DNA from: Corynebacterium rouxii
Lineage (GTDB): Bacteria; Actinomycetota; Actinomycetes; Mycobacteriales; Mycobacteriaceae
DNA: 64,000 nucleotides
Direction of reading: 5' to 3'
Assembly (NCBI RefSeq): GCF_902702935.1
Contig: NZ_LR738855.1
Span: 1 to 64,000 of the forward strand
Below are positions 12,180 through 20,793 of the stretch, piece after piece. Each line of letters begins with the position of its first letter. Positions within the stretch are counted from its first letter, which is position 1. Below the pieces are notes generated by a model. It ran no database searches. It saw only the letters and a program-made list of their open reading frames with translations, and had not been told where the DNA came from. A program made the position numbers and the translations under genes.

Positions 12180-12902
12180 TTAGTGTGAAGTGAGCTCGTA
12201 GAAATCCGCGATGTGGTCGTGAACGAGGGTGCGGGCTTTGTCTGGGTTGCGTTCTTCGATGGCGCGTAGGATATTGCGGTGTTCGCGTTGTAGTTTTTCT
12301 GATACTTCGGCCCAGTCGGTGCTCATGGCGAGGCGTTCGATGACGAATGCGATGGCGGAGTAGCGCAGGGATTCCATGATGGTTTCTGTGACGAGGTTGC
12401 CTGCTAGTGAGGTGATCAGAATGTGAAAGTTGACGTCTTTGATGTGGTAGTCGTGGAACGGCAGGGTGGGGTCGTCCATGCTGTCGAGGAGGCGGTGAGC
12501 TTCGCTGAGGACGCGGCTGCGTACGGGGGAGTCTGGGCTGATTTCTGGGGTGGCTGCGTCGGCGGCTGCGTTGGATTCGATGAGAACGCAGGTGTTGACG
12601 AGGTCTTTAAGCGGGAGCGATCGGGCGCTGAGGTGCATGCGAATGGCCCAAGAGAGTCCTGCGGATGGTTCAGAGATGACGATCGCTCCGGAGTGCGGGC
12701 CGGATCCGGTGCTAGTGCGTACGAGTCCCATGGAGGTGAGGATGCGGATGGCTTCGCGTATGGAGGCTCTGGAGAGTTCGAATCGTTCTGCGAGTGCGCG
12801 TTCGCCGGGGAGTTTGTCGCCAATAGCAATGGAGCCTTTGCGCAGCTCTTTTTCCAGCCAATCGAGGACTTCTTGATAGGCCCGTTGGGTGGATTGAGAC
12901 AT
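12180..12902 (-). CDS. GntR/FadR-family regulator, LldR-type
   Basis: The 240-residue protein has an N-terminal winged helix (about 5-75, with LPGERALAERFELSRASIREAIRIL) and a C-terminal FCD ligand domain with metal-binding histidines (for example in DYHIKDVNFH). It lies next to the L-lactate permease gene in the same orientation, downstream of it. In Corynebacterium glutamicum LldR represses lactate-use genes and is released by L-lactate. The same job is inferred here, supported by the TGGTCTGACCA operator match upstream of the permease. I chose ATG 12902 with GGGAG nine bases upstream. Confidence 0.85.
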   Translation of the reverse strand: MSQSTQRAYQEVLDWLEKELRKGSIAIGDKLPGERALAERFELSRASIREAIRILTSMGLVRTSTGSGPHSGAIVISEPSAGLSWAIRMHLSARSLPLKDLVNTCVLIESNAAADAATPEISPDSPVRSRVLSEAHRLLDSMDDPTLPFHDYHIKDVNFHILITSLAGNLVTETIMESLRYSAIAFVIERLAMSTDWAEVSEKLQREHRNILRAIEERNPDKARTLVHDHIADFYELTSH

Positions 12903-12975
12903 GTGCAAAGGCTCCCTTGTTCAAGGCGGATGTGTTAGATGTAATCCTAATCCACGTGCCTTGGAAGTCGTGCCG

Positions 12976-14646
12976 CTATGGTGTTGGTAGCATCCATGCC
13001 AATACGTTGGATTGTAGGAACACCATGGTGCATAGGACTGCGAGGAGTCCGATGGACCACCAGATGACGGAGCGGAAGATCTGGGATTCTTTGCCTTCCA
13101 TTCCTACGGAGCTTGCGGCGATGGCGAGTGATTGTGGGGAGATCATCTTGCCGACGACGCCACCGGAGGTGTTGGCTGCGGTCATGAGGTGGGGGTCTAG
13201 TCCGATGTTTTCAGCTGCGGTTTTTTGCAGGTTGGAGAAGAGTGCGTTGGCTGAGGTGTCGGAGCCTGTGACGGCGGTGCCGATCCAGCCGAGTACAGGG
13301 GAGAAGAATGCGAATGCTGCGCCGAGGCTTGCGACTGCGGTTCCGATGGCGAGTGTTTGGCCGGAGAAGTTCATAACGTAGGCCAAGGAGAGGACGCTGA
13401 CGATGGTCAGTGCGGAGAATCGCATCTTGTAGAAGCACGATCCTAGTTCCATGGCTGCGCGTCCGAGTGGGAGTTGGTAGCGGCCTTTGTCGTCGAAAAT
13501 CGAGTAGACGATGGCGACGATGATACCGGTGATCAGCAGGAGAGTACCTGGTGAAGATAGCCACTGGAAGTTGTAGGTGGTGGATTTGATCGCTTCACCG
13601 GAGCTGTTCAGGATGTGTCCGTGCAGGCCTGGCCATGGGATTTTCACGTCGGTTGTGGCGAGTGCTTTGGGGATGTCGATGCCGAGCGTCCATAGTTTGG
13701 CAACACCGAAGATCGCGACGACCAAAACGTAGGGGAAGACGGCCATCCATGTGCGTGACAGGGTGAGGCGGTCTGCAGCTTCGTGCTTTTCGACGCCCAG
13801 ACGTTCGCGGACCGCGTCGAGTCTTTTGGGCTTCCACACCTGCAGCAACAGCACGGCGGCGATAAGGCCAACGAGGGATGCGACGACGTCGGTAAGCTCG
13901 TAGGAGAAGTAAGTGGCACTCCACCACTGGGAGATAGCGAAGCTCAAGCCGATGGTGAGCGCTGCTGGCCAGGTTTCGCGCAGGCCGTGTACGCCGTCGA
14001 TGATGAGCACGATGATAAACGGCACGAGTGCTGCAAAGAAGGGGGCTTGGTGGCCGACGACGGCACCAATGTGGGCTGAATTCAAGCCGGTCAGAGTGCC
14101 CGCGGTGGTAATTGGGATGGCGACTGCGCCGAATGCGACGGGTGCAGTGTTGGCGATCAGTACCACGGTGGCGGTCTTGAGCGGTTTAAGACCAAGCGCC
14201 ATGATCATGGTTGCGGTGATCGCTACTGGGGCGCCGAAACCGGCGAGTGCTTCGAGGAGTCCTCCGAAACAAAACGCGATCAAGATTGTTTGGATGCGCA
14301 GGTCGCCACCGCCAACGGTGTCGAAGATAGCGCGCATATCTTGAAAGCGTCCGCTAGCGACTGTGACTTGGTAGAACCACAGGGCTAGTACCACGATCCA
14401 TACGATGGGAAACAAGCCGAAGGCTGCACCTTGGGTTGCAGACAATAGGGCGAAATTCCATGGCATGTGGAACGCTGCGATGGCCACAATGATGGCAACG
14501 GCGAGGGCTGTAAGGCCGGAAACATATGCTTTTGCTTTAACGACCAAAAGCATGACAAAGAACGTGATGAGGGGCAGAAGTGCGACGATAGCCGAGGCAG
14601 TGGTGCTGCCTCCGACCGCGCTCACGTTTGCGGTAAAAGTGTCCAT
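12976..14646 (-). CDS. lldP: L-lactate permease (LctP/LldP family)
   Basis: The 556-residue integral membrane protein has about 12-14 hydrophobic segments and the LctP landmark GGLLEALAGFGAPVAI near residue 130, plus VTGSDTSANALFSNLQ near the C terminus. The family imports lactate with protons. The regulator gene lies 73 bases downstream in the same orientation, and a GntR-type operator lies about 100 bases upstream of the start, so expression is probably lactate-inducible. No lactate dehydrogenase gene (lldD) is adjacent, unlike some corynebacteria. Confidence 0.93.
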   Translation of the reverse strand: MDTFTANVSAVGGSTTASAIVALLPLITFFVMLLVVKAKAYVSGLTALAVAIIVAIAAFHMPWNFALLSATQGAAFGLFPIVWIVVLALWFYQVTVASGRFQDMRAIFDTVGGGDLRIQTILIAFCFGGLLEALAGFGAPVAITATMIMALGLKPLKTATVVLIANTAPVAFGAVAIPITTAGTLTGLNSAHIGAVVGHQAPFFAALVPFIIVLIIDGVHGLRETWPAALTIGLSFAISQWWSATYFSYELTDVVASLVGLIAAVLLLQVWKPKRLDAVRERLGVEKHEAADRLTLSRTWMAVFPYVLVVAIFGVAKLWTLGIDIPKALATTDVKIPWPGLHGHILNSSGEAIKSTTYNFQWLSSPGTLLLITGIIVAIVYSIFDDKGRYQLPLGRAAMELGSCFYKMRFSALTIVSVLSLAYVMNFSGQTLAIGTAVASLGAAFAFFSPVLGWIGTAVTGSDTSANALFSNLQKTAAENIGLDPHLMTAANTSGGVVGKMISPQSLAIAASSVGMEGKESQIFRSVIWWSIGLLAVLCTMVFLQSNVLAWMLPTP

Positions 14647-14742
14647 CTTGAGGAAACTCCTGGAGTTTTTAAGTTAGCTGCCCTTTGGGCGGCTAAGAAC
14701 CGGCAGGGGCTCTACCACTATCGACTCGACAACAACTTGGGT

Positions 14743-14753
14743 TGGTCTGACCA
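14743..14753. promoter_or_regulatory. Putative LldR operator upstream of lldP
   Basis: TGGTCTGACCA is a perfect palindrome fitting the FadR-subfamily half-site consensus TNGTNNNACNA. It is 97 bases before the lldP start. Assignment to the adjacent regulator is inference. Confidence 0.6.
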
Positions 14754-14969
14754 CAGTGGTAAGGCCACAGACTTTATAGTTGATCTATGTCACATGTCAA
14801 TGCTGGGGTGATGTGTATGTGTGGCTGCGGTGCAATGTTGCAAAAGTGTTGCAAATGAAAATATTTCGAAAAATGGTGGATTTAATAAAAAAATTTTTCT
14901 GCGATTCTCGCACCTGAGGCTGGCTGCACCCGTGCTGCTTGCCGGCAAATGGTTTTATCCCTCTTGAAA

Positions 14970-14984
14970 TGAGAATGATTATCC
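14970..14984. promoter_or_regulatory. Candidate metal-regulator box (Zur- or Fur-like)
   Basis: TGAGAATGATTATCC resembles the TGAAAATGATTTTCA type of box used by Zur-like repressors. It lies about 107 bases before the secreted-protein gene at 15091, in the divergent gap with lldP. The rest of 14754-15090 has no gene that I can support. Confidence 0.3.
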
Positions 14985-15090
14985 GTATGGTGTGTGGTGT
15001 CCGGCCGGACGAACCACAGAGCCTTAGGTCAAAAGGCTGTGTTTTTCCATTCAATCGATACCGATCTTTCTATTTGAGAGGGGAATCTCT

Positions 15091-15615
15091 TTGTCTCGTA
15101 GCAAGAACGCACTAATTCGAAATCTTTCGATTGCCGCAGGAGCGGCAGCAATAAGCGTGGGTGCTGCGATGGGGCCGGCTTTGGCAGTAGATGCTGCTCA
15201 GGAGGCACCGACCGCAGATAATTCCCCAGCAGTAGAGGCACCGCAGACGTTAGAAGAGGGAGAGCAGTCCGCACAGGCTTCGCAGGACAATCCTCGTTAT
15301 GAGTCGCAAATCGTGCGAGCAGGACACTCTGCAGAAGCTGAGCAAGTAGGCGACGTTTCTGAAGACACCATCTTTGGGTACTCCCAATTTGGAATTCCAG
15401 AAGGCTGGTTCGTTAGCGTTGACGAAGACTCCGGCAAAGTAACTGTCAGTGCATCCCCAGATGCCCAAGATGGCGACAACTACACCGTCAAGGTGAAGGC
15501 TGTTGACCTCGACGGCAACGTCACATGGAGTGAAGTAACCTTCACCGTTGGTGATCCGGAGGCGGATTCGCCTAAGGAGGACGCTCCAGAGATTGCGCTT
15601 CCTGCCGCGGAGTAA
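15091..15615 (+). CDS. Secreted acidic protein with a Rib/YPDG-like domain
   Basis: The 174-residue product starts at TTG after GAGAGGGGA. It has a basic N terminus and a hydrophobic stretch ending ...GPALA|VDAAQE, a Sec signal peptide. An acidic linker follows, then about residues 85-155 form a small beta domain (GWFVSVDEDSGKVTVSASP, then YTVKVKAVDLDGNVTWSEV) that resembles Rib/alpha-like or YPDG surface repeats. There is no LPXTG anchor, so it is probably released. Function is not recognised. Confidence 0.75.
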   Translation: MSRSKNALIRNLSIAAGAAAISVGAAMGPALAVDAAQEAPTADNSPAVEAPQTLEEGEQSAQASQDNPRYESQIVRAGHSAEAEQVGDVSEDTIFGYSQFGIPEGWFVSVDEDSGKVTVSASPDAQDGDNYTVKVKAVDLDGNVTWSEVTFTVGDPEADSPKEDAPEIALPAAE

Positions 15616-15660
15616 TTTCGCGCTAGAGCTGGTGAAGAAAGAATAAGGAAAGACGTAAGA

Positions 15661-15707
15661 CCCTGGGCTGGGTGCAATTATATGATTGCGACTTGGCTCA
15701 GGGCTTT
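15661..15707 (+). terminator. Probable hairpin terminator
   Basis: CCCTGGGCTGGGTGCAAT pairs imperfectly with ATTGCGACTTGGCTCAGGG, followed by CTTTG. It lies 45 bases after the secreted-protein stop. Confidence 0.5.
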
Positions 15708-15786
15708 GCGAATGTGAAAACGTGTACTGACGTGCCGTTTTGGAATTGCGTGGCGTATGCTGTAAAGTTCTTTTTCGTTCCTAAGA

Positions 15787-15863
15787 GGGCCTATAGCTCA
15801 GTCGGTTAGAGCGCATCGCTGATAACGATGAGGTCGCAAGTTCGATTCTTGCTAGGCCCACCA
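15787..15863 (+). tRNA. tRNA-Ile (GAT), second copy
   Basis: Identical to the tRNA-Ile at 11815, including the encoded CCA and anticodon loop CTGATAA. The upstream bases TTCCTAAGA are also shared, so the duplicated unit begins before the gene. Confidence 0.97.
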
Positions 15864-15872
15864 GGGACGAAT

Positions 15873-15945
15873 GGGGCATTAGCTCAATTGGTAGAGCATC
15901 TGCTTTGCAAGCAGAAGGTCAGGAGTTCGATTCTCCTATGCTCCA
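15873..15945 (+). tRNA. tRNA-Ala (TGC), second copy
   Basis: Identical to the tRNA-Ala at 11901 and again 9 bases after tRNA-Ile. Confidence 0.97.
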
Positions 15946-15952
15946 CAGTGTG

Positions 15953-15983
15953 GAACCCAGCCGGTGAGGCTGGGTTCTTTTTT
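15953..15983 (+). terminator. tRNA terminator, second copy
   Basis: GAACCCAGCC and GGCTGGGTTC form a perfect stem followed by a T run. Confidence 0.85.
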
Positions 15984-16012
15984 GTTTGTGTAGCGCTTTG
16001 TGCCATTTTTCG

Positions 16013-16104
16013 CCTCCTCGAGTTCAAGAACACGAAAACCCAAGAGCGGTACTTATGGGATGCAATAGTCTTCCTGCGGTTTTCGCGTTCTTGAGATCGA
16101 GGAG
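16013..16104. repeat. Large inverted repeat after tRNA-Ala, copy 2
   Basis: The left arm at 16013-16040 matches copy 1 almost exactly. The right arm (about 16079-16104) has diverged from copy 1 but still pairs with its own left arm through CGCGTTCTTGAG and CGAGGAG, so pairing has been kept by compensating change. Confidence 0.7.
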
Positions 16105-16170
16105 ACGGAGGAACGGGTAGCGCACCAACAATCCCTGTCGTGTTTTGTGAAAGTGAAATTTGTGATGTGA

Positions 16171-16500
16171 CGTAGAGAAATCATCGGCGGATTAACAGTT
16201 GCGTTGGCGCTGATTTCAGAAACGATCGCATTTTCGGTGATCATGCCGTTGGTCATCGCGCTCACCGGTGGCCGCCCTGCGATGATTACTGCTGCTGGTG
16301 TTGCTCGCTTGCAGCGGTTTATGCCGCGCTCGGTGATGATTGGTTTTGTCAATGCCCTTGGTCTGATGATTTTTTGGGCTCAGTTGCGCTATGTGGTGGG
16401 GCAATCGTGGCTGGTCTGGTGGTTGTTGCTGCGGGGTGGGATGAGATTCCTACGGTGTCTGATATGGAGTCGTTGATGGCGGCAAAGCTTGTCGACGATC
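16171..16500 (+). pseudogene. SulP-family anion transporter remnant
   Basis: The open segment REIIGGLTVALALISETIAF is the N-terminal signature of SulP sulfate/bicarbonate transporters. It then jumps directly to LVIALTGGRPAMITAAG and MIGFVNALGLMIF, which are normally far apart, so a large internal deletion has occurred. A frameshift near 16400 follows, after which GLVVVAAGWDEIPTVSD continues in another frame. There is no plausible start codon at the 5' end. Confidence 0.75.
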
Positions 16501-16907
16501 TCACGGACTCGCATTCCGATAAGACTCGGGAGAGCTGGGGGTCTGGGTGTTGCCAGATTCGGACGGCACTTTCGTGGCTTGCCATGATGATGGTGACGAG
16601 CGATGCGGCTGCTGCGAGGAAGAGAATTCCGCAGGCGATAACGCTGGCGTCGGCAAGCTCGGCGTGCGTGGACACCGGACCTGGCTGCGCTTCGCTGAGT
16701 CCGAGGGTTGTCATGAGGCTTTCACCGGTCACCTTGGCAAGAACAATAGCTTGCCGACGCCACCGTGACCACACCTACCGTGAGCTTGCCGATCTTAGGG
16801 TAAAGCGTTGGGCGAATGCTCAAGGTTAATGTGAGGAGTGCTGCGACCGGAATCGCTACCACCGCCAAGTGGACGATGAGCAGATGAAATGGCAAGGAAG
16901 TAATCAT
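16490..16907 (-). pseudogene. DUF2231-like membrane protein, frameshifted
   Basis: The N-terminal part (MITSLPFHLLIVHLAVVAIPVAALL) and the later part (AIVLAKVTGESLMTTLG, then HAELADASVIACGILFLAAA) together follow the DUF2231 pattern of four membrane helices. They are in different frames, separated by an extra base near 16760. The 3' end runs into the SulP relic on the other strand. Confidence 0.6.
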
Positions 16908-17018
16908 GTCGTCATACTGGCGTGTGGGATATGTCATGATAGCAAGCTAAAGCTACGCTGTGGCGGGGACGGGGATTAGGAGTTTCGGGATCGGGGTTGT
17001 TATAGTGTGGTTGTACAA

Positions 17019-17091
17019 GGGGCATTAGCTCAATTGGTAGAGCATCTGCTTTGCAAGCAGAAGGTCAGGAGTTCGATTCTCCTATGCTCCA
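17019..17091 (+). tRNA. tRNA-Ala (TGC), third copy
   Basis: Identical to the two other tRNA-Ala genes, but without a tRNA-Ile in front. Confidence 0.97.
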
Positions 17092-17098
17092 CAGTATG

Positions 17099-17129
17099 GA
17101 ACCCAGCCGGTGAGGCTGGGTTCTTTTTT
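17099..17129 (+). terminator. tRNA terminator, third copy
   Basis: GAACCCAGCC and GGCTGGGTTC with a T run, as after the other tRNA-Ala copies. Confidence 0.85.
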
Positions 17130-17155
17130 GTTTGTATGTGAGTGCATTTTTCGCC

Positions 17156-17242
17156 TCCTCGAACTCAAGAACACAAAAAACCAAGAGCGGTACTCACGGG
17201 GCACAATAGCCGTCCTTGGGTTTTTGTGTTCTTGAACTCGAG
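17156..17242. repeat. Large inverted repeat after tRNA-Ala, copy 3
   Basis: Arms at about 17156-17184 and 17215-17242 share CTCAAGAACACA and its complement. This copy is followed by a gene on the same strand, not a convergent one. Confidence 0.7.
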
Positions 17243-17323
17243 TTCTCGGTCCGCGGGCCTAAAATGCCTGAAAAATTTGTCACAAACCGCTCGCGGACGC
17301 CTTTCCATCGCTAGAATGTTGAC

Positions 17324-18346
17324 ATGAACAACAATTTGCAGCCTGTAGAGATCATCACCGCGCGCGAAGTGCCACTGGGCGGTCCGCGTGCCATGCCAGT
17401 GCGGCGCACGTTGCCGCAGAAGAAGCGTTCTTTGATTGGTGCGTGGTGTTTTGCGGATCATTATGGTCCTGATGATGTGTCGCGTACTGGTGGCATGGAT
17501 GTGGCTCCGCATCCGCATACGGGGTTGCAGACGGTGAGCTGGTTGTTTGAGGGGGAGATTGAGCATGTGGATTCGGGTGGAAATCGTGGGATGGTTCGCC
17601 CTGGGGAGGTGAATTTGATGACGGCGGGTGCTGGCATTTGCCACTCGGAGACGTCGACAAGCGCGACGTCGGTGTTGCATGGCGTGCAATTATGGTTGGC
17701 GTTGCCGGATTCGGTGCGCCAGAGTGCTCCTCGTAATTTTGAGCACTATGCGCCCGAGCGTTTCGACGTCCCCGGTGGTCAGCTTTTGGTGTTCCTCGGT
17801 GAGCTTGAGGGCAGTGCTAGTCCGGTGGAGACGTTTACTCCACTGTTGGGCGCGGAGCTGATTGTGCATCCTGGGCGCACGGTGACGTTGAATGTGAACC
17901 CTGATTTTGAGCATGGGGTGTTGCTCGATAGTGGCAGTGTTGAGCTGGAGGGGGTTGCGATTCCGCAGGCTGCGATTGGTTATACGGGTGTGGGGGCGTC
18001 GCAGTTGCGTTTGCACAATGGTGGTGATGTTCCGGCGCGCATGGTTGTTCTTGGCGGTGTTCCGTTCGGGGAGGAGATTGTGATGTGGTGGAATTTTGTG
18101 GGTCGTGAGTCGGGGGAGATCGCGGAGTTTCGTGAGCAGTGGCAGGATCGCACTGAGCGTTTTGGTTGGGTGCGTGGCTATGTTGGTCATGGGGGTGTGG
18201 ATAAGAATGCGGAGGGTTTGTCGTGGTTACCGGCGCCTGCGTTGCCGCACGGGAGGATTAAGGCTCGGAAGAATCCGCCGTCGTATGCGCGTCCGGATTT
18301 ACCGGAGCCTGGTAGTGAGTCGGAAAGTGTTGAGTTACCTCGTTAG
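17324..18346 (+). CDS. Pirin-family protein
   Basis: The 340-residue bicupin shows the pirin metal-site pattern HPHTGLQTVSWLFEGEIEH (residues about 63-81) and the following MTAGAGICHSE. Pirins bind Fe in the N-terminal cupin. Bacterial members act as quercetin dioxygenases or bind enzymes, and the exact role here is unknown. A C-terminal tail rich in Arg and Pro extends past the second cupin. It is followed after 9 bases by a GNAT gene and then an AhpD-like gene, a likely three-gene operon. Confidence 0.88.
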   Translation: MNNNLQPVEIITAREVPLGGPRAMPVRRTLPQKKRSLIGAWCFADHYGPDDVSRTGGMDVAPHPHTGLQTVSWLFEGEIEHVDSGGNRGMVRPGEVNLMTAGAGICHSETSTSATSVLHGVQLWLALPDSVRQSAPRNFEHYAPERFDVPGGQLLVFLGELEGSASPVETFTPLLGAELIVHPGRTVTLNVNPDFEHGVLLDSGSVELEGVAIPQAAIGYTGVGASQLRLHNGGDVPARMVVLGGVPFGEEIVMWWNFVGRESGEIAEFREQWQDRTERFGWVRGYVGHGGVDKNAEGLSWLPAPALPHGRIKARKNPPSYARPDLPEPGSESESVELPR

Positions 18347-18355
18347 GAGTTGATG

Positions 18356-18715
18356 ATGGAAGATAAGATTGGTGCGCCGTTGTTAGTGGTGCGTGATGTG
18401 TTGGAGCCTGCTTTTGTGGCGGTGTTGTCGCAGGAGAGGCTGATTCCTGGTCGTGCGTTGTTTATCGATCGTGGCGATGAGCGAATTTTCTTTCACACGG
18501 AGGTTGCTGATGAGTATGGTGGCCGTGGGATTGCGTCGGTGTTGGTGCAGGAGGCATTGGCGGTGACGGCTGCGGAGTCGAAGACGGTCGTGCCGTTGTG
18601 TCCGCTGGTCAAGAGTTATTTGGATAAGCATGGTGAGGATTTTGTGGCCTCCGGCGGCGCTTATCGACGCCCCTCTACATCCGATATCCAGTTTGTTCAG
18701 GGGGTGCTTGGTTAG
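18356..18715 (+). CDS. Small GNAT-type N-acetyltransferase (YidJ/GtlP-like)
   Basis: The protein of about 119 residues belongs to the compact GCN5-like group. DEYGGRGIASVLVQEAL is the acetyl-CoA-binding motif (about residues 45-61) and VPLCPLVKSYLDKH is the typical closing motif. Substrate is unknown. AGGAG is 6 bases before ATG 18356. ATG 18353 is also possible. It overlaps the next gene by one base. Confidence 0.85.
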   Translation: MEDKIGAPLLVVRDVLEPAFVAVLSQERLIPGRALFIDRGDERIFFHTEVADEYGGRGIASVLVQEALAVTAAESKTVVPLCPLVKSYLDKHGEDFVASGGAYRRPSTSDIQFVQGVLG

Positions 18716-19197
18716 TGTCGTCGGCGCATCGTCCGTATCTGGATAAGACGCATCCTGCAGCGTATAAGGCTTTGATTGGGGTGGCTCAGGAAGCAAAGAA
18801 GGCCTGTGCTGATGCAGGCGTGGGGCGCGATCTTGTTGAGCTGGTGAATGTGCGGGTCTCACAGCTCAATGGGTGTCCGATGTGTTTGAGTATCCATGTT
18901 CCGGCTGCTCGTAAGGAGGGCGTGGATGAGGTCAAGCTGGATATTTTGCCGGCGTGGCGTGACAGTAAGGAGTTTTCTCCTTTGGAGCGGGCAGCGTTGG
19001 GGTTGGCGGAGGCGCTGACGTCACGGTCTGCTGTCACTGGTGTGATTGATGGCTCGGGGTGCGAATCGGCTCAAGACGCAGCAGGTGAGGTCTTTAACAC
19101 CGAACAGATTGCGGCACTCGAATGGGCTGTGATCGTAATGAATTCCTTTAATAGGTTGTCGATCGCCAGCGGCCATCCGGTGCTGCGTCGTTCCTAG
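18715..19197 (+). CDS. AhpD-like carboxymuconolactone decarboxylase family protein
   Basis: The 160-residue protein has the peroxidase-type CxxC site NGCPMCLSIHV at about residues 53-63 with the downstream histidine, typical of alkylhydroperoxidase D-like proteins. This suggests thiol-dependent peroxide detoxification. It starts with GTG overlapping the GNAT stop (TAGTG). Confidence 0.88.
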   Translation: MSSAHRPYLDKTHPAAYKALIGVAQEAKKACADAGVGRDLVELVNVRVSQLNGCPMCLSIHVPAARKEGVDEVKLDILPAWRDSKEFSPLERAALGLAEALTSRSAVTGVIDGSGCESAQDAAGEVFNTEQIAALEWAVIVMNSFNRLSIASGHPVLRRS

Positions 19198-19601
19198 AAC
19201 AGTTGCCCTTGTCTTGAATACACGCTGCTGGAGGTAGGAGTGAGTACCACGTCGAGTATGGCGTCGATAAGCCAAGGGTGGGTGCGGCGCAGTGTGATGA
19301 TGCATCGATAGGCGTCGTGGAGGGTGGTGTCACCGTCGGGGTGGAACTCGGGGCGTACGGCGTCGTCGCCACCCGGTTGCGCCGTGGTCTAACCAATACC
19401 GCATGACGTCCGCCACGTAACTGCGGACCTCTGCAATCCCGTGCACCCCAATTCCACGAGATAGTCCAACTGTTAATTCACTGCCGACAATCGCGGTGCC
19501 GGATCCACCGGCTCGCGCACTGGTACGCCAGCAAATCCCAGCGGATATACCTGCCACATGATCGTGGTGGGATCCCACGCTTTCCTATCACTATGAGTCA
19601 T
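19194..19601 (-). pseudogene. Alpha-amylase family (GH13) remnant
   Basis: Starting at ATG 19601 the first 35 or so residues (WDPTTIMWQVYPLGFAGVPV) match the N terminus of GH13 enzymes. A stop then interrupts. VADVMRYWLDHGATGWR, a core GH13 motif, continues in another frame. The last part, FHPDGDTTLHDAYRCIITLRR, resembles the C-terminal region. The original enzyme would be several hundred residues, so most of the middle is lost. Confidence 0.7.
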
Positions 19602-19794
19602 GGGGTCCTGCTAGGTGGAATATCAGTGCCGCTGGGCCAACTTGACCGAGCAATTTCTCCTCCTTGCTATGGTGGGCCACCGCTACATTGCACCCCCAGA
19701 TAGGGAGGAACCCTTCCCAGCTCAACCCCACTGAATCGGTAAAGATGCAGGTCAGCGGTTTGACCTCAAGCCGTTGATGCGACACCATGCTTGA

Positions 19795-20793
19795 GTGAAA
19801 AGTATAAAGAAGACCCTCAAAGCCGCCGCAGCTGCTGTGGCAGCCCTTGTCACTGTCACTGCATGTTCCGCTACCGGCGGTGCCCCGAGGGCTTCTGACA
19901 ATCCCAACGGCCAAGCAGGGGGCGTGGATACTCCACGCTATACCGTTGCGATGATTACCCATGGCGCGCCGGGTGATACCTTCTGGGATTTGGTGCGCAA
20001 GGGGGCGGAGGATGCGGCTCGTAAAAATAACATTGAGCTGCGGTATTCTTCGGATCCTGAGGCTCCTAATCAGGCGAATCTTGTACAAAATGCAATTGAT
20101 TCCCGTGTTGATGGCATTGCGGTGACGTTGCCTAATGCGGATGCGATTGGTCCGGCGGCGCGCAAGGCTGCGGATAAGAAGATCCCGATTGTGGCTCTGA
20201 ACGCTGGTATGGATGCCTATCAGAAGTACAACATCAGTGCGTTTTTTGGCCAGGAGGAAAAGGTTGCTGGCACGTTGGCTGGTGAGCGTTTGGCTAAGGA
20301 TGGTGCTCGTCATGCGTTGTGTGTGATCCATGAGCAGGGCAATTCTTCGCAGGAGGCGCGTTGTGCTGGTGTGAAGCAGGGCATGGGCGGCAACGTGGAG
20401 ACGTTGTACGTCAATGGCAAGGATCTTACGAGTGTGCAGGCGACTGTGCAGGCGAAGTTGTCGCAGGATAAGAGCATTGATTGGGTGATGGGTCTGCAAG
20501 CTCCGGTTGCGATGACCAGCGCGGAGGCTGTGAAGAACGCGGGCAGTGCAGCGAAGGTGGCTACGTTTGATACCAACGCCCAGCTTGTCGACGCCATCTC
20601 TTCGGGTGCGATTGCGTGGGCTGTGGATCAGCAGCCGTATATGCAGGGTTATTTGGCTGTGGATTCGATTTGGTTGGCGCATCGTAATGGTTCGACGATG
20701 GGTGGTGGTCGTCCGGTGTACACGGGTCCAAGTTTTGTGGATAGCTCCAATGTGGAGGCGATTTCTGAGGCTGCGAAGGCGGGTCTGCGATGA
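19795..20793 (+). CDS. Sugar-type ABC importer, substrate-binding lipoprotein
   Basis: The 332-residue protein has a lipoprotein signal ending in the lipobox VTAC at about residues 22-25. The mature part is a type I periplasmic-binding fold of the Peripla_BP_4 group (VAMITHGAPGDTFWDLVRKGAEDAA, then GIAVTLPNADAIG), as in ribose/galactose/autoinducer-2 importers. It starts at GTG and overlaps the permease gene by 4 bases (ATGA). The ligand cannot be read from sequence, though the set resembles the RbsB/RbsC/RbsA kind. Confidence 0.88.
   Translation: MKSIKKTLKAAAAAVAALVTVTACSATGGAPRASDNPNGQAGGVDTPRYTVAMITHGAPGDTFWDLVRKGAEDAARKNNIELRYSSDPEAPNQANLVQNAIDSRVDGIAVTLPNADAIGPAARKAADKKIPIVALNAGMDAYQKYNISAFFGQEEKVAGTLAGERLAKDGARHALCVIHEQGNSSQEARCAGVKQGMGGNVETLYVNGKDLTSVQATVQAKLSQDKSIDWVMGLQAPVAMTSAEAVKNAGSAAKVATFDTNAQLVDAISSGAIAWAVDQQPYMQGYLAVDSIWLAHRNGSTMGGGRPVYTGPSFVDSSNVEAISEAAKAGLR

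Noticed and set aside
19591..20682. 363-codon minus-strand frame over the ABC binding-protein gene
   Set aside because: The plus-strand lipoprotein with lipobox and operon context explains the region; the minus frame is rich in His/Arg, as expected for an antisense shadow.
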